Positions 55,687 to 64,000 of a stretch of 64,000 nt of DNA are shown here, piece after piece. The stretch covers positions 372,001-436,000 of the forward strand of contig JAVTVJ010000846.1 in assembly GCA_034509425.1 (NCBI GenBank). Reading direction: 5' to 3'. How positions within the stretch are numbered: position 1 is the first letter of the stretch; every line of letters begins with the position of its first letter. A program made the position numbers and the translations under genes. The notes below the pieces were generated by a model. The model was not told the DNA's origin. It saw only the letters and a list, made by a program, of their open reading frames with translations, and ran no database searches. This DNA is from Eopsaltria australis. Lineage: Eukaryota; Chordata; Aves; Passeriformes; Petroicidae.

Positions 55687-57060
55687 ATGCAGCTGAGAAA
55701 AATGCAGACCCTTAAAAAGGAGCACGGACCTGTTGACACAAGTAGCAACGTCGACAAAATCATGGTACTTAAGTCAACCTTAGCAGAAGTATCTGAAGAA
55801 TTGTCTACAAATGAAGATATACTACTCACTGAAGCAAGTAGTGGAAAGAGCAAATCTTCAGCTTGCCGGAGAAAGCGAGAGTTCATTCCAGATGAAAAGA
55901 AAGATGCTATGTATTGGGAGAAAAGGCGGAAAAATAATGAAGCTGCCAAAAGATCTCGTGAAAAGCGACGACTGAATGACCTTGTCTTAGAGAACAAACT
56001 AATTGCACTGGGAGAAGAGAATGCCACTTTGAAGGCAGAGCTGCTTTCGTTGAAGTTAAAGTTTGGTTTAATTAGTTCTGCAGCCTATGCCCAAGAGATA
56101 CAGAAACTCAGTAGCTCAACAACTGTATATTTTCAAGATTATCAGAGTTCCAAATCAAATATTAACTCATTTGTAGATGAACATGAACCATCTATAGTTG
56201 GTAGCAGTTGTATTTCTGTCATTAAACATTCTCCTCAAAGCTCAATGTCTGATGTATCCGAAACATCAACTGTAGAGCACACCCAACCAAGTCGTATACA
56301 AAGCAACTGTAGAAGTCCCGAAAATAAGTTCCAGATTATAAAGCAGGAGCCCATGGAATTAGAGAGAGAGCCAAGAGATGACAGAGGTTCATATAAAGCA
56401 TCCATATATCCAAACTACATGGGAGCTACCTTCAATGTGTACTCACATTCTCCTCCTCTCTTGCAAGTTAATAGGTCCTCCAGTAATTCCCCGAGAACAT
56501 CAGAAACTGATGATGGTGTAGTTGGAAAGTCATCTGATGGAGAAGATGAACAGCAGGTTCCTAAGGGTCCAATTCATTCCCCAGTCGAACATAAAAATGT
56601 TCATGCAACAGTTAAAGTTCCAGAAGTGAATTCTTCAGCTTTGCCTCACAAGCTTCGAATCAAAGCCAAAGCCATGCAAGTTAAGGTGGAAGCAATGGAT
56701 AATGACTATGATGCAACACAGAAGTTGTCGTCACCCATTGACATGTCCTCAAAAAGACATTTTGAGCTTGAAAAACATGGTGCGCAAACCTTGGTGCATT
56801 CTTCTCACACTCCTTTCTCGGTTCAAGTGACTAATATCCAAGACTGGTCACTTAAACCAGAACTCTGGCATCAGAAGGAACTCAACGTCAAAATTCAGAG
56901 TGGTTGCAAAACTGGAGTTGTTGAAATAAAAGACAATATCTACAATGTCTCTGAGTCAGAGAACCTCTATTTGAAGCAGGGCATAGCAAACTTATCTGCA
57001 GAGGTTGCTTCACTTAAAAGACTTATAACTACACAAATCTCTGCATCAGACTCTGGTTAA
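55687..57060 (+). CDS. NFIL3: NFIL3 / E4BP4 bZIP transcriptional repressor
   Basis: A complete 457-residue protein in a single exon, close to the 462 residues of the human protein, which I recognise throughout. The basic region is about residues 73-95 and contains the bZIP signature NNEAAKRSR (83-91). The leucine zipper follows, with heptad leucines 101, 108, 115 and 122. Two sumoylation-type motifs are visible (IKQE at 218-221, VKVE at 332-335). The region corresponding to the mapped human repression domain falls at about 296-360. The C-terminal block ([14 protein letters not shown]) is also typical. NFIL3 homodimers repress D-box genes in circadian output and direct NK/ILC and other immune differentiation. 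The start chosen is the ATG at 55687. Its context is weak (C at -3), and a second ATG at codon 6 (55702) has A at -3, so some initiation there is possible. No frameshift or missing key residue. Confidence 0.98.
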   Translation: MQLRKMQTLKKEHGPVDTSSNVDKIMVLKSTLAEVSEELSTNEDILLTEASSGKSKSSACRRKREFIPDEKKDAMYWEKRRKNNEAAKRSREKRRLNDLVLENKLIALGEENATLKAELLSLKLKFGLISSAAYAQEIQKLSSSTTVYFQDYQSSKSNINSFVDEHEPSIVGSSCISVIKHSPQSSMSDVSETSTVEHTQPSRIQSNCRSPENKFQIIKQEPMELEREPRDDRGSYKASIYPNYMGATFNVYSHSPPLLQVNRSSSNSPRTSETDDGVVGKSSDGEDEQQVPKGPIHSPVEHKNVHATVKVPEVNSSALPHKLRIKAKAMQVKVEAMDNDYDATQKLSSPIDMSSKRHFELEKHGAQTLVHSSHTPFSVQVTNIQDWSLKPELWHQKELNVKIQSGCKTGVVEIKDNIYNVSESENLYLKQGIANLSAEVASLKRLITTQISASDSG

Positions 57061-57340
57061 TTTACTACTGAATAAAGGCTTATTGTTTCAAAGGATGTCA
57101 TTTGCAGTAGATCAACATGTTTTGTATGATGCTGAATTTTCACTGGACTTGTGATGTCATTTCACTGTAATGTTCACATAATGTCTGATTGGTGTCTTTT
57201 TGTGCACAAATTATTATGAAGACTAGGTTGTGCTATGATCACTATGCCTTGAGTATAGTCAAGTAGCCTGTACAAAGGCTGTATATAGTGGACTTTAATT
57301 TCTTTTTGTTCTACTACAAAGCGTGCAAGTTACCAGTTAC

Positions 57341-57346
57341 AATAAA
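57341..57346 (+). terminator. NFIL3: NFIL3 poly(A) signal
   Basis: AATAAA about 280 bases after the stop, followed by GT/T-rich sequence, giving a short 3' UTR. An earlier AATAAA (57071-57076) lies only ten bases after the stop and is less likely to be the main signal. Confidence 0.7.
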
Positions 57347-57364
57347 ATATTGGTGACAAACATA

Positions 57365-58500
57365 GAACATCTACTCCAGTTCAGTTGATTTTATGAACTT
57401 GTAAATAAGTTGTTAATTAAAAACTGGGATTTTTCTTACACTGTGCTCAACTTCACTTATGTTTTTGGTTTTTACAGCCTAACAACCAAATTGCAATTTA
57501 CAACATGTGTGATCCTTCTGGCCACCTTTTTCCTTAACATGTTTTTTAGAAGAGAAGTAAAGTGAATATTTATAAATGAAACAGTACCAATTTATAGCCT
57601 TAGCCTTCTTTAACTTATTTCTTAGTAGAAATTAACCAAAACCCCTTCAAATTCTAACCCAGTAACTAATATCAACAACCTTTTTTTTTCTCCTTCAATC
57701 TCAAATGAGACAGTAATGAGTTTCCTGAATATTTTAGTGTGACAAGCAGTTTTTCAATATTATAACTTGGTGTTTTAGGTGAAATTAGTTAAGTCAGAAT
57801 TGTGCATCTGCAAACTTTTCAGAGCCTTGCAGTGACAGAATTGGACAGCACCATCTCTGCCAAGGGGCAGGCATGGGTGCAGGCATGGGAAGTCCACCCC
57901 TCTTGCATACCAACATTCTGTCCATGGCAGACCATGAGCCATCTGTAGATAAAATATAAGGCTACTGGATTTGTAAACTCTGAGCTCAGCTAGGTAAATA
58001 CTTACACGAAGGCTAGGCAATAGCAGTTGCAGAGTTAAAGGAGATCATCTATTTTAGTTCCCAGAATGGGACATAATGCAATTATGCATGAAGTAAGTCT
58101 TGCCAGCAATTCATCCCTGGTTTCAATGGCTTAATTAACTGAACTGGAATACCTTGGCTTGCTAAAGGGCATTTTGCAAGAATTTCTCAAATGCAAAATA
58201 GAGACTGTGTGAAGAACTGCACAACCTAGACACTGCTAGCCCCTTACAACTTACGCAGATGATGAGTTCTTCACTTGATGACTGGACAGGGCTGTGGTGC
58301 TCTTTGTCTTTCAGAAGAGTCATTGAACCATGGAGTCTGGAATTGTATCACATATCCTTGGTTTGGCTTACCAAAATTTTTCATTTTAAAACTAAAAATA
58401 ATTTATAAATAGAGCATAAACTTGGCAGAGGTTCTTTTCATGATACTTCTCCCTTTTAACATACTAATAAATCAGACTAACAAATAAGCTTTTTCTGAAA
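57365..58500. other. Intergenic, nothing recognised
   Basis: About 1.1 kb of AT-rich DNA between the NFIL3 3' end and the minus-strand poly(A) signal at 58507. I see no gene or repeat. Confidence 0.6.
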
Positions 58501-58506
58501 AGGCTT

Positions 58507-58512
58507 TTTATT
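58507..58512 (-). terminator. Poly(A) signal for the minus-strand frame
   Basis: AATAAA on the minus strand, 49 bases beyond the TAG/TAA-type stop of the open frame at 58561. It supports a real transcript end converging on NFIL3. Confidence 0.4.
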
Positions 58513-58560
58513 AATTGCCATACAGTATAATGAACCGAACCTTTCCATAGGCTTAAAATA

Positions 58561-58881
58561 CTAATTAACAAAACAATATGTAGGTATTGTTTTTTTCAAT
58601 TCATACTTGACTTGGGTGAGAGGAAGTTTGTCAATTTTTTGGGGATATGAAGAGGAGTCTGTGTCACTCCTGATAGCTCTGAAGCTTGGTCCAGCAGTCA
58701 AGGCAATGGCAGAACTCCCTGATATCAGTGAGGACAGGATTTGATTCTGTGCCTTTTCAGGAGCTGATGATTCAGTTGTGTTCTGGGAGGACCTTCGCAC
58801 AGAAATCACTGGTACTTTCTGAGCTTTTTTGAGCCTTCTAACTGCTGTGCTGTATTTGTGGCATTCAGAGTTGATAAACTG
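58561..58881 (-). CDS. Possible terminal exon of an unrecognised gene
   Basis: A 106-residue open frame that begins directly after an AG (58882-58883) and ends at a stop at 58561. It is rich in Ser, Thr, Lys and Arg with few Cys or Trp residues (RRLKKAQKV near the start, then SSLISGSSAI, ending KYELKKTIPTYCFVN). That composition looks like a disordered tail of a real protein rather than random translation of AT-rich DNA. A poly(A) signal follows at 58507. Against it, the putative acceptor lacks a pyrimidine tract, and I found no upstream exon in the next 5 kb. I do not recognise the protein. It could also be a decayed gene or an old retrocopy. Confidence 0.35.
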   Translation of the reverse strand, partial: QFINSECHKYSTAVRRLKKAQKVPVISVRRSSQNTTESSAPEKAQNQILSSLISGSSAIALTAGPSFRAIRSDTDSSSYPQKIDKLPLTQVKYELKKTIPTYCFVN

Positions 58882-58899
58882 CTATTCTTTTTTCATGCC

Positions 58900-61800
58900 T
58901 TAATAATACAATAGACCCCATAGCTGGGCTCTGTATGTATTTGGTAATTAACATAGATGACATTTCAATGTTACTGAAAATAAGCTCAGGATTATTGCAT
59001 GAAATGTAAAAATTTGCATTGAATGATGGGGATATGAGACATGAGGCAGTGATTGCTACTGTCTCCTTGCTTGCTAAGTATCTTCTGTAAGCAACAATAA
59101 AATTCTTTAAATATTTTGCATATTATTTATCACATGTAATGTGTTCAAGGAGAGGACTTAAAACTCTCAGTGTTGCCATCAGTGTAAGCCTAGATCTATT
59201 GGGTTTTTCCATTTCTTGTTAGAATTGTTTGTCATAATGGAAGAATGTTGTCCTCTTTCTAGCTCATTATATATTTTGTGTATCTGTTTTGTGCAATTAA
59301 TACTTAACAGTAATGATGTAGTTAATTTGTTGAAGGATGTCATTGCAAGAAAGTTATAGCATGGAGCTTAGGAGCACAATCAGATGTTATTTATACTCCC
59401 TTTATACCTTAGTGTTATGCTTCATTTGAAGAAAGAAATAAATAATTTGTCTTTTGTTCAAAACCAGATCTAACCTACAACATGCTTTTCTATTATGTTC
59501 ATCGTCATAGTCCAACACAGGGGCACTAGCTTGAGTTGATGACAGATCTTCCCGTGCTGCAGTTGCTGTTTCTCCATCTAATCCTTGGAATATCTTTCAT
59601 GTACCTATAAAAGGTACAGACTGCCAGACTGTGGGTGGTACATGCAAAACCCCGTTATTGGCTGCAGTTGCCAACTCTGAACTGCTCAACTGCAGAAACT
59701 GTTGTGTAGATGGCCTCATGCAGAGCCCTCACCCTCCTTGCCTGTCTTTAGCCTGCTTCCCCTTGGGATGAGAAATGGGAAAGATGGAATTCACCCTGTG
59801 GGGGTGGGGAGGGAGAGAGTGTGCTGGGACTGCCCTGCTCCAGCCTTCACCTGGTGCACAGTTGTGCAAGTGTAGGACCAAACAGCTGTGCTCTTCCAAC
59901 CTGCCTCCTCTCCCTGCAGCAAACAGAATCAGCCTCCATGGAAGAGTATCCTTGGCTGGTCATTTAGTCTCTCAATGGGACATCAGAAGGTCGGTTTTGA
60001 GCACAAAATGGGCTTTATCTAAGTGTCTATAAACTGGGATAACATTCTCTAATTTATAAAAACTCTTGTAAACTCAGCAATTGACAAAACAACATGAAAC
60101 ATGGCAAAAGAGGAATCTTCCTCATTTTAGTGTGTCTTCAATTATAAATGTTAAGAAAGGCCACATACAGAAACTGGTAATTCTGAGACTTATCAGTATA
60201 AATTCTTATTTGTGGTAATTGTTCGTGTGAAGGGTTTCATGGAAAGTTTTAAGAGTAGTCTGAAAAATGATTGTTGATTGGCAAGGCAAACTTTTTCCTA
60301 GTGATATGAACTTGCAGCTAATTAACACTGTGAAGTGTGAGTACAGCTCATTTGTACTTAACTATGTACAAACACAGTAGTATAGCCTTGTTCTATCAAT
60401 GCCAATATCTTGATAGAGAGGTCAATTGTGGATATGCCAATACATATACTGAGCCCAATCATGATTTTCTGAATACTGTCAACTTTCTGTCTTCAGTAAA
60501 ACTTACGTATTGCATGGGATATATTGAAATTTTATTAATATCCTGTACAGCCAAATATGCCTGTGTTCATGAATATGAGACAGGTAACTGACAATTCCTG
60601 ATTATTTTTCTCTTGTTATTTTCCCCCTAATGTCTATTTGAGCAGTTTATGAGACCAAAACCACATCTGTGCAACTTAAATGCAAAATTGCGCAATAAAC
60701 ACATTCCTGATGTTTGGTTAAAACACCAAGCTTTAAAAATCTTTTCTACTTGCTAGTACATAAATATGCTGTTGAAAATTGTGTACAATGCATTTAGCAA
60801 GAAACTCCGAGAATCCAACTAATCTGGCCTTTATTATTACCATATTGTTTTAAAAATACTTTTATAGCTTATTGCACAATACAAGATTGGTAACTACAAG
60901 AATAGAACAAAAGAATTTTTGATATTTCTTGCATGAGAATGAGTAACACATACTGTTCCATTTCAGTGCCAAATCTAAAGTTAAAAACACTAGGAAGAAT
61001 CCTAGGGCTTTTAACTCACTGTCAAGTTCTACTTCCCTTGATGAAGTAGACTTTTTGTGTGTACAATAAGGGACTCTCATCACCAGGATAGACACTTTAC
61101 AGTTCCCTCCTGGCACAGACTCCTACTGATTGTTCTATATCTAGGGCTAACTCTCATGACAAAACAGTGATATATAAGTCACTTTATACATATCACTGGA
61201 ATTGCAGAGAACTTCCTCACTACGAAAGAGAAGGCAGCCAGATACTCAACTATTATTTATTCAATGACAGCCCTAGAAGGACTTTGTGCCTCTACTCTGA
61301 CCTTTTGCTCCTAATTCACCGAGTTTATTTTGCTTGAAAGTGTCAGAAGACACTTGGTTTTAGGACTTCAAAAAATAGTGGGAATGCTTCTATGCTTTTT
61401 GTGAGCTGACCAGCTAGTACCCATGCACTGATCACAATGCTGTCATTAGGGTTATAGCAATTCTTTCTTAAACACGATGGAGCTCCTCAGGATTACAAAC
61501 AGAAGTGCCTGAGAAGAACAAACGCAGGGCATGCAACTCAGCCATGATTTGATGTGAGTTTGTCTCCTGCATGCAAGCATTCTTCCTGCTTCTAGTGCAT
61601 CTGAAAGAGCTCTTATCTGAGAAAGCCTGCATCAGCCCAAAAGTTCTGAGGAAGACAAATGGCCACCAACATTCAGACAACATGGTCTATTTTTCCACCA
61701 CCATCCCTCACTCCCCCTACAATTCAATGCACAACTCAAAACATTAGCCAATTGTTAGACTTTTTCATGCTATTCAGATTCTTGGATGTGCAAATGGGCA

Positions 61801-62500
61801 TCTCAGTTAATAACTTACACATATAAAACAATCAGGCTATCCTGCTATCTGTATGAGTCAGCATTGGTATCCATTATGTCTATAGTCTGAGGCATGATAT
61901 AAAACAAGTTTCTAACAATTTAAAATTCTCTTAAATTTGGCATATAAATATACTGAGAACATTGTGCATTCATTTCCTTGGCAGTCCTGTTATGAAACCC
62001 TGAAAGCTGAGACATTAATGCTTTGTATAAATATCAGAAAATATCAAAGCATAATACTGTATCACACCAAAGAGCTGAAAAGATGATAAAATGCAATGAG
62101 GGCCATTGTAGCAGAACACTGTTTTCCCTTCCCTGTGTTCTTGACACTATGCACACGAATAGACAATACATGTGCTCAAGTTCTCATTCTCAATAAAAGA
62201 CCTGGTGACATATGTTCTATAAAAGCCACATGGTTAAAAATGTGAACAAGCAAACATCAAAAATATTTGTGTAAGCAAAACTATATTGGACAAGTGACAA
62301 TAACAGACAATATACATGAACCACCAGTATTCCACGGGACTGTAAGGGTTTACATGTTCTCATTTTCTGTAAGTGTAATGAGATTACTTTTGGATATGCA
62401 AGCTTTAGCTTCTTTCATTAAATAACATTTATGTCACTGAAAATAAACAGGAGGGAAACAGCACTTATTTGATGGTCTTGACAGGTATTAGAATGAAATA
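58900..62500. other. Intergenic, nothing recognised
   Basis: About 3.6 kb of AT-rich DNA with only short frames. Frames at 60862-61116 and 61468-61683 (minus) have no recognisable motif. Confidence 0.5.
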
Positions 62501-62504
62501 TTTC

Positions 62505-63110
62505 CAGTTGTCAGGGACCTACAATGATCATCTAGTCCCACTGCCTCACCACTTCAGGGCTGACCACAAGTTAAAGCCCATCATGTAGGGCATTGTCCAA
62601 TGCCTCCTTTTAAGGCACTCACAGGCAGGGAGCCTGTTTCAGTGTCTGACCACACTCTCAGTAAGGAAGTATTTTCTCATGTCTAGTCTGAGCCTCCCCT
62701 GATACAGCTTTGAACCATTCCCACGTGTCATGTCACTGGATCTCAGGGAGAAGAGAAGAGCAAATCCCTCTCCACTTCCCCTCCTCAGGAAGCCGTAGAG
62801 AGCAGTGGTCACCCCTCAGCCTCTTTCCAAATCAGACCAACACAAAGTCTTCAGCTGCTTGGCATCCATCTGGCACAGACAGGCCCTTTCTAAGCAGAGC
62901 AGAAGAAATACCAGCATCGAGACTGGATGTGGACCAGTGGGAGGAAAATCTGTGCTTAAGGGCAGTATGGTTGCCTTTCCCTGGCTGCTCACCAGTCTGG
63001 CATTGTCCCTTCCCAGAGGCAGGAGTTTGCATTTCTCCTTGAATTCCTTGGGGTTCCTGCCTTGGCTGGGTACACCTCTGGGATGTCACAGAGAGCAGCA
63101 CCAAGTTGTG
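62505..63110 (-). mobile_element. CR1 LINE fragment
   Basis: The plus strand reads as the reverse complement of CR1: GATCATCTAGTCCCACTGCC near the start, CTCAGTAAGGAAGTATTTTC and GTCTGAGCCTCCCCTGATAC further on, then AGAGCAGTGGTCACCCCTCA. At 63020-63055 it has GGAGTTTGCATTTCTCCTTG, also CR1-typical. It is diverged and lacks the terminal repeat. The right edge is approximate. Confidence 0.75.
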
Positions 63111-63429
63111 ACTCCAGGCAGGGGGAGGGAACTGGTCACGGCTGTGGTGAGGCTGCACGAGGCAGCTCAGGCTGGTAGGAGAGCAGAGAACCAGGATAGG
63201 GAGGGGGGCAGAGGCTGGCATTGAACAGCTCATGCGTGGACTGGGGTGATAAGCTCTGGGGCACAACCCGGACCTGGGACACCCCTGCTGGAAATACCTG
63301 TCCTGGGGCTGGCTACAGGAATGGGCCTGGAGCTGGCCATCACTTGTCTGATCAGAGAATAACAAGGACAGAAATGCCACCTGCCCTGTTTGTAACACTG
63401 ACATGTTTTTTGAGTTTCCATGCCTTCAT

Positions 63430-63435
63430 TTTATT
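63430..63435 (-). terminator. Poly(A) signal of the Topors-like gene
   Basis: AATAAA on the minus strand, about 160 bases after the stop codon of the Topors-like frame. Confidence 0.4.
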
Positions 63436-63595
63436 TGAATAGCTGGATCTGAGGAGCTGGGAGCCCTAGAAGGTTGATGTATGCCCTAAGTGGTGGCCCA
63501 GTCACAGTTTGGCTAACCCCTGAGGCATCCTCCAAAGTCATGGATGCAGGGGTGGCAGAAGAGGCCCCAGGGTCACTTGCCTGCCTCTTCAGGGG

Positions 63596-64000
63596 TCACT
63601 TTGGTCCCTCTTCAGGGGTCACCATGGGTTCACTGCCCTGTTTGGAAGTAGAGGACCCAGGAACAGACTCCTCTGGCTCATCCTGGGGCTCCTCTTGCTC
63701 CAATAGCGATGGTAATGGGTACAGTGGGGTAGCTTCTGGAATCCCCATCCATGGCAGTGGAGGAGGTGTTGGGCACCTTGGTGCATCTTGCAGGGCTGTC
63801 AGAAGAGCTGGAACCTGGGCAGGGAGATAGGGCTGGTGGGCCAGCAGACGGCAGGCCTCCCTGCTGCACCGTCGCAGAGCAACACGGATAAGCTGCTGGA
63901 CAAATGTTGCCGCATGGTTTTGGAGGGGGACCCCCAGCATCTGAACCAGCTGGTCTTCATCGATTCCATGGTTGGTCAGGATGTCTGTGACAGTGTCCTC
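63596..64000 (-). CDS. Topors-like protein, C-terminal part, cut by window edge
   Basis: An open minus-strand frame of 134 codons runs in from the window edge and stops with TGA at 63596-63598. It reads NHGIDEDQLVQMLGVPLQNH, then FVQQLIRVALRRCSREACRL, then a Pro/Glu/Ser-rich tail with PGSSTS. The order (an acidic GID block, a hydrophobic L..PL.N...F...LI..A helix, then a disordered PGSS-type tail) resembles the conserved region downstream of the RING finger in TOPORS, an E3 ubiquitin/SUMO ligase. Birds carry many Topors-like copies. The RING would lie outside the window. A duplicated GGTCACTTTGGTC/GGTCACC-type segment at the stop suggests a small tandem duplication. The assignment is from memory of the family and could be wrong. 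Confidence 0.45.
   Translation of the reverse strand, partial: EDTVTDILTNHGIDEDQLVQMLGVPLQNHAATFVQQLIRVALRRCSREACRLLAHQPYLPAQVPALLTALQDAPRCPTPPPLPWMGIPEATPLYPLPSLLEQEEPQDEPEESVPGSSTSKQGSEPMVTPEEGPK

Noticed and set aside
57071..57076. AATAAA right after the NFIL3 stop
   Set aside because: Cleavage there would leave almost no 3' UTR. The signal at 57341 is better placed.

Overview
The window is vertebrate nuclear DNA, almost certainly from a bird. It contains several CR1 LINE copies (the dominant avian retrotransposon) and avian-type endogenous-retrovirus sequence. Its only securely identified gene is NFIL3 (E4BP4), which I recognise from its protein. In birds NFIL3 lies in a block of genes orthologous to human 9q22 that I recall as Z-linked, so a Z location is an inference. 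Gene density is very low, and most of the window is unique non-coding DNA with decayed repeats.

Layout. Positions 1-2435 hold a decayed endogenous retrovirus pol region (reverse transcriptase, RNase H, integrase), followed by a probable LTR fragment. Positions 2433-4815 hold an old CR1 on the minus strand that still shows reverse transcriptase, endonuclease and an SGNH-esterase-like ORF1. From about 4.8 to 43.8 kb is the upstream flank of NFIL3. It contains an unexpected L1/Tx1-type LINE relic (11104-11520, minus), two small CR1 3' ends and a roughly 1-kb solo LTR (about 37245-38305). A CpG island (43865-46760) holds the inferred NFIL3 promoter and first exon. An intron of about 10.6 kb follows. 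The complete 457-codon, single-exon NFIL3 coding region is at 55687-57060, with a poly(A) signal at 57341.

To the right of NFIL3, two minus-strand pieces look coding. One is a 106-residue open frame with its own poly(A) signal (58561-58881), an unrecognised possible terminal exon. The other is a Topors-like partial gene running off the window edge (63596-64000). A CR1 copy (about 62505-63110) lies between them.

How the parts may work together: NFIL3 is a bZIP repressor that binds D-boxes in circadian output and in immune cells, and is itself described as controlled by ROR/REV-ERB elements. The CpG island contains several D-box-like sites, a STAT-type site and two TAGGTCA half-sites sharing the same 10-bp core. 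This fits autoregulation plus clock input, but it rests on motif reading alone. The most unusual structural feature is an 80-bp near-perfect palindrome at 46593-46672 inside the island.
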